From the NCBI GenBank assembly GCA_903821745.1, contig CAIJMI010000004.1:1-64000 (forward strand): a DNA stretch of 64,000 nucleotides. The letters are read 5' to 3'. How positions within the stretch are numbered: the stretch's first letter is position 1; each line of letters starts with the position of its first letter. The notes beneath the pieces were generated by a model, which ran no database searches, was not told the DNA's origin, and saw nothing but the letters and a program-made list of their open reading frames with translations. Below, in pieces: positions 27,201 through 35,796 of this stretch. The DNA is from Candidatus Gottesmanbacteria bacterium (lineage in GTDB: Bacteria > Patescibacteria > Microgenomatia > UBA10105 > UBA927). Both the position numbers and the translations under genes were made by a program.

Positions 27201-28139
27201 TTATTTTTTATCCTGTAACCATCGTTCTGCATCAATTGCGGCCATTGCTCCCATGCCAGCAGCAACAATACCCTGACGGTAGCGGGTATCAACACAGTCT
27301 CCTGCTGCAAAAATGCCATCAACAGATGTTGCTGAATGTGCCTCTGTTGCTGACCGCATGCCTTTAATTTGAACGTATCCTGCCGCATCCATTGCAACAA
27401 TACCCTGTAAAAATACAGTTGCAGGAGTATGACCAATCGCAGCAAACACACCATCAATGGGCATATCTGTTATTGCATTGGTTACGGTATTTTTTATTTT
27501 TACCCCGGTCAGCTTTGTATCCCCGACAAACGATTCGATGACTGAATTTGTCAAAAAAGAAATCTTCGGATCTTTTTTTGCTTTTTCCAGCATGATGGCA
27601 CTTGCCCGAAATTCCTCCCGACGGTGCAAAATGGTGACATGTGTTGCAAATTTTGTTAAAAATGTTGCTTCCTCCATCGCAGTATCCCCGCCACCAACAA
27701 CGATCAACTGCTTATCTTTGAAAAAAAATCCGTCACACGTTGCACAATAACTAATGCCTTTTCCCCGATAGGTTTCCTCCCCAGCTATTCCCATTGCTTT
27801 TGCCTGGGCTCCTGTTGCCACAATGATTGATTTCGTCTGGTACGTTCCATTTCCGGTAACAACCGCAAATGTTCCATCTGGTTCCTTTTTAATTGTCGTA
27901 ACAGCATCCGTGATCATTTCCGTGCCAAATCGTTCTGCCTGTGCTTTCATATTCATCATGAGTTGCGGCCCCATGATGCCTTCTGGAAATCCCGGAAAAT
28001 TATCTATTTCTGTTGTTGTGGTTAATTGTCCTCCAGGGATAAATCCGGAAATCAACACGGTTTTTAAAAATGCACGAGAAGAATAAATCGCTGCAGTATA
28101 TCCGGCTGGTCCTGATCCGATGATAACAATATCGTACAT
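27201..28139 (-). CDS. trxB: Thioredoxin-disulfide reductase
   Basis: 312 residues, the standard length. FAD-binding IGSGPAGYTAAIY at the N-terminus, NADPH-binding GGGDTAMEEA, redox-active CATC in the middle, and a C-terminal GIFAAGDC. It reduces thioredoxin with NADPH. It begins 3 bp after the trxA stop codon, so the two are translated from one message. Confidence 0.97.
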   Translation of the reverse strand: MYDIVIIGSGPAGYTAAIYSSRAFLKTVLISGFIPGGQLTTTTEIDNFPGFPEGIMGPQLMMNMKAQAERFGTEMITDAVTTIKKEPDGTFAVVTGNGTYQTKSIIVATGAQAKAMGIAGEETYRGKGISYCATCDGFFFKDKQLIVVGGGDTAMEEATFLTKFATHVTILHRREEFRASAIMLEKAKKDPKISFLTNSVIESFVGDTKLTGVKIKNTVTNAITDMPIDGVFAAIGHTPATVFLQGIVAMDAAGYVQIKGMRSATEAHSATSVDGIFAAGDCVDTRYRQGIVAAGMGAMAAIDAERWLQDKK

Positions 28140-28142
28140 AAA

Positions 28143-28463
28143 TTAAATAAGTTTTTTTAATTCTCCCATAATCATGTCTTTACTTTGAAGACCTATCATC
28201 TGTTTTACAACCGCTCCGTTTTTAAATATCATCAAGGTTGGAATTGACATAATACCGTACTTCCCAGCAGTTTGTGGATTTTCATCGACATTGACTTTTC
28301 CCACTTTTGTTTTTCCTTCCATGACGTTGGCTACATCTTCAATAATGGGTCCCTGTGTTTGACATGGACCGCACCAGACCGCCCAAAAATCAACAAGTAC
28401 GGGAATGGTACTTTTCATGACTTCCGTATCAAAATTCTGATCAGTTAAAACAATATCGGCCAT
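28143..28463 (-). CDS. trxA: Thioredoxin
   Basis: 106 residues from the ATG at 28463, chosen because AAAGGAGG lies 4 bases upstream. The longer in-frame extension has no support. Active site WCGPC, then the conserved cis-Pro (SIPTL) and KNG. Cytoplasmic disulfide reductase, co-transcribed with trxB. The order trxA-trxB-FNR-gdhA on one strand suggests a redox operon. Confidence 0.97.
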   Translation of the reverse strand: MADIVLTDQNFDTEVMKSTIPVLVDFWAVWCGPCQTQGPIIEDVANVMEGKTKVGKVNVDENPQTAGKYGIMSIPTLMIFKNGAVVKQMIGLQSKDMIMGELKKLI

Positions 28464-28536
28464 ACGCCTCCTTTTTTGTTGCATCAATTATCACATGTAG
28501 TATACTATATTTCTTATAAGAACATCGGAGAAATTT

Positions 28537-28959
28537 ATGCGCATATTTTTTGGTGGACCACTCACAGATTTAAAAGATCCGGAAGCGACAAAGTCATTTT
28601 ATTCAAACATGGCGTCTGTTGCGACTAACCTGAATTTTGAATTTTTCTGGGCATTTTTAAACGGAACGGACCCGATTAAAAACCCGGATGTCTCTCCGCA
28701 GGACGTCTATAACCGTGATATTGCTGAACTTGATAAAAGTGACATCATGATTGCCTATATTGGCGAACCAACAACCGGAACAGGTATTGAAATTGAACAT
28801 GCCTATCATACAGGAAAACCCGTTATCATTCTCTATGAGCAAGGAAAAAACGTCAGTCGTATGCTCCGCGGCTGTCCTGCGGTCAAAAAAGAAATAGTAT
28901 TTTCTTCACAGGAAGACGCCCTTGCACAACTAAACTCCTACCTTTCACGCATTAAGTAA
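28537..28959 (+). CDS. Nucleoside 2-deoxyribosyltransferase-like protein
   Basis: 140 residues. It begins RIFFGGPLTD and has NRDIAELDKSD and GTGIEIEHAY, the Asp and Glu-containing signature of the nucleoside 2-deoxyribosyltransferase (NDT/RCL) family. Such enzymes exchange or hydrolyse bases on deoxynucleosides or nucleotides, a salvage activity fitting a host-dependent cell. It is divergent from trxA. A TATACT box lies near 28500. Base specificity cannot be read from the sequence. Confidence 0.85.
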   Translation: MRIFFGGPLTDLKDPEATKSFYSNMASVATNLNFEFFWAFLNGTDPIKNPDVSPQDVYNRDIAELDKSDIMIAYIGEPTTGTGIEIEHAYHTGKPVIILYEQGKNVSRMLRGCPAVKKEIVFSSQEDALAQLNSYLSRIK

Positions 28960-28964
28960 TCAAA

Positions 28965-29165
28965 TTAAAGAACGCGATACCCCAACGTTTCTATTGCCTC
29001 TTTAATTCTTGCCAATATGATCTTTTTTTCATCGAAGGACACATCAACAGTTTGTTTTGCATAGTTTGCCTTTGCCTGCACTCCAATGTCTGCAAGTTCC
29101 CCTTCAATCAAAAGTGAACAGCTAACACAGTGCATACCGGATAACTTCAATTGGTGTGTTTTCAT
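28965..29165 (-). CDS. Small heavy-metal-binding protein (HMA domain, CopZ-like)
   Basis: 66 residues from ATG 29165, with AAGGA nine bases upstream. One HMA domain with the metal-binding GMHCVSC (C13, C16). CopZ-type chaperones pass Cu(I) to CopA-type ATPases. The gene directly follows the TauE-cupredoxin gene, 10 bp apart, on the same strand, and belongs to the copper island around the CsoR operator. Confidence 0.9.
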   Translation of the reverse strand: MKTHQLKLSGMHCVSCSLLIEGELADIGVQAKANYAKQTVDVSFDEKKIILARIKEAIETLGYRVL

Positions 29166-29175
29166 ATATTTTTCC

Positions 29176-30195
29176 TTATTCAATAATAAAACTTCCTCGA
29201 TACATACCCATACTACACATAAATGGGAGATTTCCTTTTTTCTGTGGCGCAGTAAATTCGATGGTTGCCTGATCTCCGACAGCAACATTTTTTTGAATAT
29301 TGAGCTTTGGAATGGTGAAAAACTGGATACACCCCCCACCGGAAACATTCTTCACAACAAGCGTAATATGTGATCCTGCCTGGATATGTGGATTATCGAT
29401 TGTATACGAGGAAGCATGAATGGTAATTACGGGGGTAGTAGTGACTGCGGTTGAAGGAGTGCTTTTTGTACCAACCAGATTATCACAATACGATATTTCG
29501 CAGTATAACGATCGGATACTTCGCGTTATATCGAATCCGGAAATTGCTGCAGCGTTGGAAAGATTCCAAACAGCAAGCCCGATAACAAGTGCTGCTGCAA
29601 TCGGGGTAAAGTATTTGGTAAAAAACGTTGATGCAGCCTGGATAACAACACCAAACAGAACAAACAATGGCATGGTTCCAAGAGTAAAGGCAAAAAGAAT
29701 ACTTGCTGAGACAATTGGGTTGCCATATTGGAGTGCCTGTACCATCATTGCCTGTGTTGTCCCGCAGGGAAGAAAAATCGTCAGCATACCGACAAAAAGC
29801 GGTGCAAACCAATTCAGGTCATGGGATTCTTTACGTGCCAGTTTATATAAAAACCGTGGCGGTTGAATGACCACGTACCGGAATATCGGATGCACCTGCA
29901 GTAAATTGAGCGCTGTTGCGATCATAAACAGTGACGCCACACTCATAAGAATGACCCGCGTGGCAACTGTCATCTGAAAATAGGAGCCGATCCACCCCAG
30001 AAGAAACCCAAGGACGGTGTAAGCAAAAATTTTACCGATCAGGAAGACACCAACAAGTCCCAAGGTTTTTTTAAATGTAAGCATTTTTGCCTCCTGGGTT
30101 GCAATAACACTTGCCAGGAGCCCACCTTGGACGGCCATGCAGCCGATACCGCCGGTGATCAGTCCTGTAAGAAAGATAACAATAAGATTTGGCAT
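29176..30195 (-). CDS. TauE/SafE-like (DsbD/UreH-type) membrane protein with a C-terminal cupredoxin domain
   Basis: 339 residues. Six or so helices (residues 1-220) form a sulfite-exporter/UreH-like transport domain with GGIGCMAVQGG and LPCGTTQAMMVQA motifs. A short linker leads to a cupredoxin-like beta domain (about 245-339) with a late CSMGMYRG loop, where Cys and Met are likely copper ligands. The fusion and its position opposite csoR-copA point to copper handling across the membrane. Direction of transport is unknown. The promoter on this strand (GATAGAAT) touches the CsoR-type operator. Confidence 0.87.
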   Translation of the reverse strand: MPNLIVIFLTGLITGGIGCMAVQGGLLASVIATQEAKMLTFKKTLGLVGVFLIGKIFAYTVLGFLLGWIGSYFQMTVATRVILMSVASLFMIATALNLLQVHPIFRYVVIQPPRFLYKLARKESHDLNWFAPLFVGMLTIFLPCGTTQAMMVQALQYGNPIVSASILFAFTLGTMPLFVLFGVVIQAASTFFTKYFTPIAAALVIGLAVWNLSNAAAISGFDITRSIRSLYCEISYCDNLVGTKSTPSTAVTTTPVITIHASSYTIDNPHIQAGSHITLVVKNVSGGGCIQFFTIPKLNIQKNVAVGDQATIEFTAPQKKGNLPFMCSMGMYRGSFIIE

Positions 30196-30233
30196 AGTTC
30201 GTCTATTGACAACAAATCACTACTCATCTATTC

Positions 30234-30252
30234 TATCCCCATAGGGGGTATA
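30234..30252. promoter_or_regulatory. CsoR-type copper operator between divergent units
   Basis: TATCCCCATAGGGGGTATA has the C-run/G-run pseudo-palindrome of CsoR operators. It overlaps the -10 (TATAAA) of csoR-copA on the plus strand and abuts the -10-like TAGAAT of the exporter on the minus strand, so one site can repress both units until Cu(I) binds CsoR. Confidence 0.8.
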
Positions 30253-30261
30253 AAAGTCAAT

Positions 30262-30543
30262 ATGCCAAAAGGAATTCCACGCGACCAAAGTGTCCAGCAT
30301 ACAATGCTTCACCGGTTAAAAATTACCCGAGGACAACTGGATAAGGTCATTTCCATGGTCGAAGACGGTCATTATTGTATTCATATTATTCATCAATCCC
30401 TCGCAATTCAGTCTGCCCTTCGCCAAATTGACCAGATTATTCTCAAAAATCACCTGCAAACCTGTGTTGCAGATGCTATTAAGCATGGCAATGAAAAAGA
30501 AGTGATTGAGGAAGTCATGAAGGTTATGGAGAAAAAATCCTAA
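30262..30543 (+). CDS. csoR: Copper-sensing repressor CsoR (DUF156 family)
   Basis: 93 residues from the ATG at 30262. The longer in-frame extension runs across the operator and is rejected. All-helical CsoR fold with the Cu(I) triad Cys39, His64, Cys68 (YC, then NHLQTC), matching the C-H-C spacing of known Cu sensors. Apo-CsoR binds the operator and copper releases it. It is followed 7 bp later by copA. A -10 box lies 6 bases before the ATG, so the mRNA is near leaderless and the gene is self-regulated. Confidence 0.95.
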   Translation: MPKGIPRDQSVQHTMLHRLKITRGQLDKVISMVEDGHYCIHIIHQSLAIQSALRQIDQIILKNHLQTCVADAIKHGNEKEVIEEVMKVMEKKS

Positions 30544-30550
30544 CATATAT

Positions 30551-32767
30551 ATGAAATACACCATCCCCATTTTAGGTATGCACTGCGCATCCTGCGCAAC
30601 CCTTCTCTCGCGACAGATTAAAAAAACGCCGGGGGTGACAAACGCAGAAGTAAATTATGGCAGTGAAGAAGCAGTTGTGGATCTTGCCTCCCCTTCCGAT
30701 ATCAAAACCGTTGCAGCAACGATTACCTCTCTTGGCTATACGCCAATTCTCTCGGATGATCCGACAAAAGAAGAGGAACAAAAAGAAGAAGCGCACACGA
30801 AACAAGTCCGAAATATGGAAAAAAGAGTGTGGATTAATAGTGTTCTAACGCTCATCGTGCTTCTTTTTACCTTGCCTGACATGCTTGGTATGCCAGTTCC
30901 CGCTTCCCTGAAGGAGCCCTTAATCTACGCATCAACGCTCCTTGCAACGATTGTGCAAATCTATGGAGGGTGGAGTTTTTATCAAGGGGCATTCAGTGCA
31001 CTTCGCGTTGGAGCAACCAACATGGACACACTGATCGTTCTTGGCACAACGATTGCATATGGCTATTCCGTGTTTCATTTAATCGCAACCTTATTAGGGC
31101 GAGCCGCAGGACTTCCAAAAGCCATGTTTTATGACAGCAGCACCGTTATTATTACCCTCGTGCTTCTTGGAAAATATTTAGAAGCAAAAGGAAAACATAC
31201 CGCTGTTGAAGCACTGCGCGCCATCACGAAACTGGAATCAACAACCGCACATAAATGCATAGGGACAAAAATTGTGACCGTGCAAACAGCAACACTTCTT
31301 GTTGGAGATATTCTCGAAATCCGACCGGGAGAACGCATTCCTGTTGACGGCATCATCACGAAAGGATTTTCATCCATTGATGAGTCCCTTCTTACTGGTG
31401 AACCCATTCCCGTTGAAAAAACCGTGGGTGATGAACTTATTGCAGGTACGATCAATACAACTGGCGTTATCCGCATAAAAGCACTTGCTGTCGGCAAAAA
31501 CACCGTGCTTGCGCACATTCAACATCTCGTCCATGATGCGCAAAATGCAAAACCGGATATTGCCAGGCTTGCTGATACCATTTCGTCTGTCTTTGTTCCG
31601 ATTGTCATTATTCTTGGAGTAACCACCGCCATTGTCTGGCTCATGCTTGGTTCACCTGTTGATGCTATTGCAAAAAGTATTGCAGTCTTTGTTGTTGCCT
31701 GTCCCTGTGCACTCGGACTTGCAACACCAATGGCTGTTATCGGTGGAGTCGGACGCGCTGCAAAAGAAGGCGTGTTAATCCGATCAGCAACAGCACTGGA
31801 ACGCGCTGGCAAAACAACAACCATTGTCTTTGACAAAACAGGAACCATTACCAAAGGAAAACCTAGTGTGACTAATGCGCACATTCTTGAGGCGTCAGGT
31901 ATTCCATTTGTTCTTGCAATTGAGCAAGCCTCAGAACACCCGCTTGCAACTGCGATGCTTTCCTGGGCAAAAGCAAAAGAGATTCACGCGTCCAAAAATG
32001 AAACGTCACATATTACGGCAATCCCTGGTATGGGCGTTTCTGGAAGTATAGACAACAAACAAATTCTGATTGGGACTGAAGCATATGTAAAAACTAATAA
32101 GATTACTATCAGCACGAAAGAAAAACAAATGCTTACCGCATTGAGCCAGGAAGGGAAAACGATTGTGCTTGCTGCAGTCGAACAAAAACTTGTTGCTATA
32201 TTCGGTATTGATGATGAATTGCGGACTGAGGTCAAAGACGTAATTGCAACGCTTCACAACATGCATATTCACCCGATACTATTATCGGGTGACAGACAGG
32301 AAGCAACAACAAATAAAGCAAAACACGTAGGAATCACCGATGTAATTGCCGAAGTGAAGCCGGATGAAAAAGCTGCAGTGATAGAAAAACTGCGATCCAA
32401 AGCCGCCGTCATTATGATGGTGGGTGACGGCATCAATGATGCACCGGCAATTGCAGCGGCTGATATTGGCGTAGCAATCGGTTCAGGAACCGCAATTGCA
32501 AAAGCAACGGCAGATATGACGATTCTTGCAGATTCTTTAAATCGCATTCCATTTATGATTCACGTCAGTCGCCGTGTTATGCAAACCATCAAACAAAATC
32601 TTCTCTGGGCATTCGGATATAACATTATTCTTATTCCTATTGCGATGGGCGTAGCAACCCCACTTGGCGTTACCCTGACCCCACCTATGGCTGCATTTGC
32701 CATGGCAGCAAGTTCGTTATCTGTGGTAGTAAATTCCCTTAGACTCTCACGGATAAAAATGGCATAA
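30551..32767 (+). CDS. copA: Cu(I)-exporting P1B-type ATPase
   Basis: 738 residues. One N-terminal HMA domain (GMHCASC), then membrane helices, the actuator domain with TGEP, the CPC metal site (384-386) in the sixth helix, the phosphorylated DKTGT (Asp428), the SEHPLA motif of P1B pumps and GDGINDAPA. The C-terminal helix has MAASSLSVVVNSLRL, with the Met and Ser typical of P1B-1 copper pumps. It exports Cu(I) at ATP cost, in an operon with csoR. Confidence 0.97.
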   Translation: MKYTIPILGMHCASCATLLSRQIKKTPGVTNAEVNYGSEEAVVDLASPSDIKTVAATITSLGYTPILSDDPTKEEEQKEEAHTKQVRNMEKRVWINSVLTLIVLLFTLPDMLGMPVPASLKEPLIYASTLLATIVQIYGGWSFYQGAFSALRVGATNMDTLIVLGTTIAYGYSVFHLIATLLGRAAGLPKAMFYDSSTVIITLVLLGKYLEAKGKHTAVEALRAITKLESTTAHKCIGTKIVTVQTATLLVGDILEIRPGERIPVDGIITKGFSSIDESLLTGEPIPVEKTVGDELIAGTINTTGVIRIKALAVGKNTVLAHIQHLVHDAQNAKPDIARLADTISSVFVPIVIILGVTTAIVWLMLGSPVDAIAKSIAVFVVACPCALGLATPMAVIGGVGRAAKEGVLIRSATALERAGKTTTIVFDKTGTITKGKPSVTNAHILEASGIPFVLAIEQASEHPLATAMLSWAKAKEIHASKNETSHITAIPGMGVSGSIDNKQILIGTEAYVKTNKITISTKEKQMLTALSQEGKTIVLAAVEQKLVAIFGIDDELRTEVKDVIATLHNMHIHPILLSGDRQEATTNKAKHVGITDVIAEVKPDEKAAVIEKLRSKAAVIMMVGDGINDAPAIAAADIGVAIGSGTAIAKATADMTILADSLNRIPFMIHVSRRVMQTIKQNLLWAFGYNIILIPIAMGVATPLGVTLTPPMAAFAMAASSLSVVVNSLRLSRIKMA

Positions 32768-32777
32768 TAGATCTACT

Positions 32778-33209
32778 ATGAACACAAACCTAAAATCTTT
32801 AAACCGAATTATTTTTGTCCTTTCCATAGCAGGACTGATTATGGGCATGTACGTTCTCCAAAGTTTCTTGCGTCAAACCGGTATCGTTTGTTTGACTGGC
32901 GGCGGATGTGAAGCAGTCAGAAAAAATGCTCTCTCCTACCCATTTGGCATCCCGGTTCCTGCTATTGGTGTTGCAGGATACACATTTTTAATGGTTCTAT
33001 CATTCCTTCGAACGTTCAAAAACAATAAAGGATTATTGTGGGGAACATTCGGTATGGCACTGTTTGGTATTTGTTTTGTCTCCTGGTTTACGTATACGGA
33101 GCTATTTCTCATCAAGGGAATTTGTATGTGGTGCGGTATATCAGCAATAAACATGTATATTATCTTTGGATTGACACTCAAAAGTTTGTCGATTGCTAAA
33201 AAAGTATGA
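32778..33209 (+). CDS. VKOR-family quinone-linked disulfide generator
   Basis: 143 residues, four or five helices. It has the family's paired cysteines: two in the extracytoplasmic loop (GIVCLTGGGCEAV) and the CMWC active site, with Ser/Trp-rich surroundings. Bacterial VKOR reoxidises a DsbA-like partner and passes electrons to quinone. Its stop overlaps the start of the DsbA-like gene by 4 bp, which supports the pairing. It follows copA by 10 bp. Confidence 0.92.
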   Translation: MNTNLKSLNRIIFVLSIAGLIMGMYVLQSFLRQTGIVCLTGGGCEAVRKNALSYPFGIPVPAIGVAGYTFLMVLSFLRTFKNNKGLLWGTFGMALFGICFVSWFTYTELFLIKGICMWCGISAINMYIIFGLTLKSLSIAKKV

Positions 33210-33832
33210 AACTTACATCTGAAACAAAACTCTTTGTCGGTATTGTTGCATTCACGGCTCTCAGTATTGCCATTGCACTCGTTATTATGACGAAGCCAGC
33301 AAAACCAGTTGCAAAAGAGGTGTTACTTGCAAATGCAGTCCATATCATCGGACCCAAAGACGCAAAAGTGTGGCTGGTTGAATTTTCGGATTACCAGTGC
33401 CCTGCCTGCGGACAGTTCTATCCAGCCGTCAAACAGTTGACGGACAAATACAAAGATTCACTCTTGTTTGTCTATCGCAATTTTCCGCTTCCCATTCACG
33501 AAATGGCCCTTCCTGCAGCACGCGCAGCTGAGGCTGCCATGCAACAAGGCAAATACTGGGAAATGCACGATGCCCTCTTTACCGGACAGCGAGAGTTAAG
33601 TGATGCCTTTATCGCATCGGAGGCAGCCAGACTGGGACTGCGTATGGAAGCATTTAATCAGGACATCAAAAGCCAAATGATACAAAAAATTATTGATACG
33701 GATGTTTCACTTGGTGATGCAATTGGTGTAAATGCCACACCGACGTTTTACTTAAATGGAACAAAATTGAACTTGAATACCGTCAATGATCTTACCGTCG
33801 CTGTTAAAACTGCACTTACTAACAATAAATAA
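33206..33832 (+). CDS. DsbA-like thiol-disulfide oxidoreductase
   Basis: 208 residues. N-terminal membrane anchor (about 7-28), then a thioredoxin fold with CPAC in DYQCPACGQFYPAV and the cis-Pro region at NATPTFYLNG. It should oxidise cysteines of exported proteins, with VKOR as its recharging partner. Cys-rich exported proteins in this window (at 1-525 and 44080) are possible clients. ATGA overlap with the VKOR gene. Confidence 0.94.
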   Translation: MKLTSETKLFVGIVAFTALSIAIALVIMTKPAKPVAKEVLLANAVHIIGPKDAKVWLVEFSDYQCPACGQFYPAVKQLTDKYKDSLLFVYRNFPLPIHEMALPAARAAEAAMQQGKYWEMHDALFTGQRELSDAFIASEAARLGLRMEAFNQDIKSQMIQKIIDTDVSLGDAIGVNATPTFYLNGTKLNLNTVNDLTVAVKTALTNNK

Positions 33833-33845
33833 ATAGGAGGCATAT

Positions 33846-34607
33846 ATGTTTACGCTTACAGGTAAAGTCGCCCTGGTAACCGGGGCATCCAGTGGTATTG
33901 GTCGTGCATCAGCACTAGCACTGGCTCATCAGGGAGCAAAAATTGCTCTTGCAGCACGCCGGGTCGACAAGCTTGAAACACTTGTTGCTGAAATTCAGGC
34001 AGCTGGCGGTGAAGCACTCGCCATTCCCACTGATGTATTAAAACAGGAAGATGTACAAAATGCAGTTGCCAAAACCGTTGCAACATTTGGGCGTTTGGAC
34101 ATACTTTTGAATAACGCAGGCATCGGATCCATTGAACAGACGCTCGATATGACCAGTGACGGATGGGACAAAGTAGTCAATACAAACCTAAAAGCGTATT
34201 TTTTTGTTGCACAAACAGCAGCCAAAGAAATGCTGAAAAATAAATTCGGCAGGATTATTAATATTGCCTCCATTCTTTCAGGCGGTGTTGGAAGCGGGAT
34301 GGCAGGCGCAATCAATTACTGCGCTTCAAAAGGCGGCGTGGTTGCGATGACGGAAGGATTGGCGGATGAATTTGCCACACAAGGAATAACGGTCAATGCC
34401 ATTGGTCCCGGGTTTATTGAAACAGAAATGACCGCATCCGTGCAACAAATGCCTGATTTGTACAAAGGATTGCTTGCACGAATCCCCATGAAACGGTTCG
34501 GAAAAGCCGAAGAAATTGCGGCAACCGTTGTATATCTGGCATCAGACGAAGCAAGCTACACGACAGGCGCAACCTTCTACATTGATGGCGGGTGGACAGC
34601 AAGTTAA
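33846..34607 (+). CDS. Short-chain dehydrogenase/reductase (FabG-like)
   Basis: 253 residues of classical SDR type. NAD(P) site TGASSGIG, NNAG, catalytic Ser near SILSGG, then YCASK (Tyr and Lys), and C-terminal YIDGGWTAS. The start is fixed by AGGAGG seven bases upstream. It looks like a 3-oxoacyl-ACP or sugar/alcohol reductase, but no fatty-acid genes surround it, so the substrate is open. Its end overlaps the convergent CPBP gene by 4 bp. Confidence 0.93.
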   Translation: MFTLTGKVALVTGASSGIGRASALALAHQGAKIALAARRVDKLETLVAEIQAAGGEALAIPTDVLKQEDVQNAVAKTVATFGRLDILLNNAGIGSIEQTLDMTSDGWDKVVNTNLKAYFFVAQTAAKEMLKNKFGRIINIASILSGGVGSGMAGAINYCASKGGVVAMTEGLADEFATQGITVNAIGPGFIETEMTASVQQMPDLYKGLLARIPMKRFGKAEEIAATVVYLASDEASYTTGATFYIDGGWTAS

Positions 34608-35290
34608 AGAAACAGGGCAACCGTCATATTCCAGAAAAAATGCACTAGAAGCGGTGGAATCAGGGAATGAGTCTGTACAAACAATATACTGTTAATCACC
34701 CCGATTACCGTTGTAGTAACCAAAAAAAGAACGAGTGTGGTACCTTGAAATTTCAAGGATGTTGCCAGAATTGGAATATGAAATGCGACAAACATGAGGG
34801 TGGACATAACAATGGAATACACCATGCGTTTTGTTTCCCGAAAAAGCCTTGAAAAGAAAAATCCGCGACTGAGTAGCTCTTCTGAAAACGCAGTTGCAAG
34901 TGACAGAAGAGATAAAAATACAAAAGAATATGACGCAACGCTTGCAAGCTGCATCACTTGAATCGTTCCGTGCTTTGCAATATTAATAAGTACTCCTTCA
35001 AGCAAAAACACCACGCCAATCCCAAGCCCAATTTCTAAATTTTTGATTCCATTTTTTGCCGTTAACCCAACTGTGGCAATCCGTTCGTGCTCGCGGTGCA
35101 GTACATACCAGATGACTGGAACAACAAACACAAGAGGTTTAAAAATAAATTCATCAACCCATTCCGGCAAGTGAAAAAAATAGCGGTAGAGCGCCCAAAT
35201 AAGAAGCTGCCATGCCCAAAATTGAAAAATCCATTCAGTCTTGTTCGTATGAACCGGTATCTGTTTTGTTTGTTTTTTCATACGTCCCAT
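34604..35290 (-). CDS. CPBP-family intramembrane metalloprotease (CAAX/ABI type)
   Basis: 228 residues, about seven helices. Conserved motifs are present: EELLSRGFFF (motif 1, EExxxR), VAFHIPI (motif 2 His) and a final LIPPLLVHFFWN (motif 3 His, Asn). Eukaryotic Rce1 belongs to this family. In bacteria it can mature peptides, protect against own bacteriocins or cleave membrane regulators. A second ATG (35281) may be the real start. A TAGAAT box precedes it. Confidence 0.88.
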   Translation of the reverse strand: MGRMKKQTKQIPVHTNKTEWIFQFWAWQLLIWALYRYFFHLPEWVDEFIFKPLVFVVPVIWYVLHREHERIATVGLTAKNGIKNLEIGLGIGVVFLLEGVLINIAKHGTIQVMQLASVASYSFVFLSLLSLATAFSEELLSRGFFFSRLFRETKRMVYSIVMSTLMFVAFHIPILATSLKFQGTTLVLFLVTTTVIGVINSILFVQTHSLIPPLLVHFFWNMTVALFL

Positions 35291-35782
35291 TTACTTTTTT
35301 ATTCTAGCAATTTGTGTTTGCTTTAACAATTCTTCCATCGCACCGGTAAGTAATTCAATCACGGATAACGCCTGGTCCCTGCTGAGCATACGGATGTTTC
35401 CAGGAAAGTAATGGAATACTAAATTTCTCCCCTGCTTCCAGGCATACCACAAATGATCCGCCACATCATTCCCATACCGGTTTTTCAGCTGTAAATACGC
35501 GCTTTTCCCGTGCAGCTGGTTTGCGATATTGGGATTTAACACCTTACCAATACGAAACCTGTTGCTTGCATAGTCATAGGTGGTAATAATCCCAAGCTGC
35601 AAAAAAACATCTTTCAAAAATCCTTCATAGAGTTTTGCGAATGGAAAAACGAGGTAAGAATAATCCGTGGGTTCCTGATCTTTATGCAGAAGACTGTCTC
35701 GTATCAAAAACGCACCATCATCAACCAACACGTGCTGCTCTTTTATTAAATACTCCCACACAATATCACCGTGAGTAATCAT
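35291..35782 (-). CDS. HEPN-domain protein, RnlA (RNase LS)-like
   Basis: 163 residues. The C-terminal half has WYAWKQGRNLVFHYFP, where R119 and H124 form the RNxxxH motif of HEPN ribonucleases. The FRIGKVLNP and YLVFPFAKLYEGF segments recall the HEPN part of RnlA-type toxins. RnlA is about 360 residues, so this is the catalytic part alone. No RnlB-type antitoxin is recognisable beside it. The membrane gene upstream ends 14 bp before its start. Possible RNA-cleaving defence or stress protein; the function is inferred from the motif. Confidence 0.72.
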   Translation of the reverse strand: MITHGDIVWEYLIKEQHVLVDDGAFLIRDSLLHKDQEPTDYSYLVFPFAKLYEGFLKDVFLQLGIITTYDYASNRFRIGKVLNPNIANQLHGKSAYLQLKNRYGNDVADHLWYAWKQGRNLVFHYFPGNIRMLSRDQALSVIELLTGAMEELLKQTQIARIKK

Positions 35783-35796
35783 ATGTGTATCTTTTG

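Noticed and set aside
30127..30261. N-terminal extension of CsoR
   Set aside because: It runs through the operator and promoter and does not fit the family start; ATG 30262 gives the usual length.
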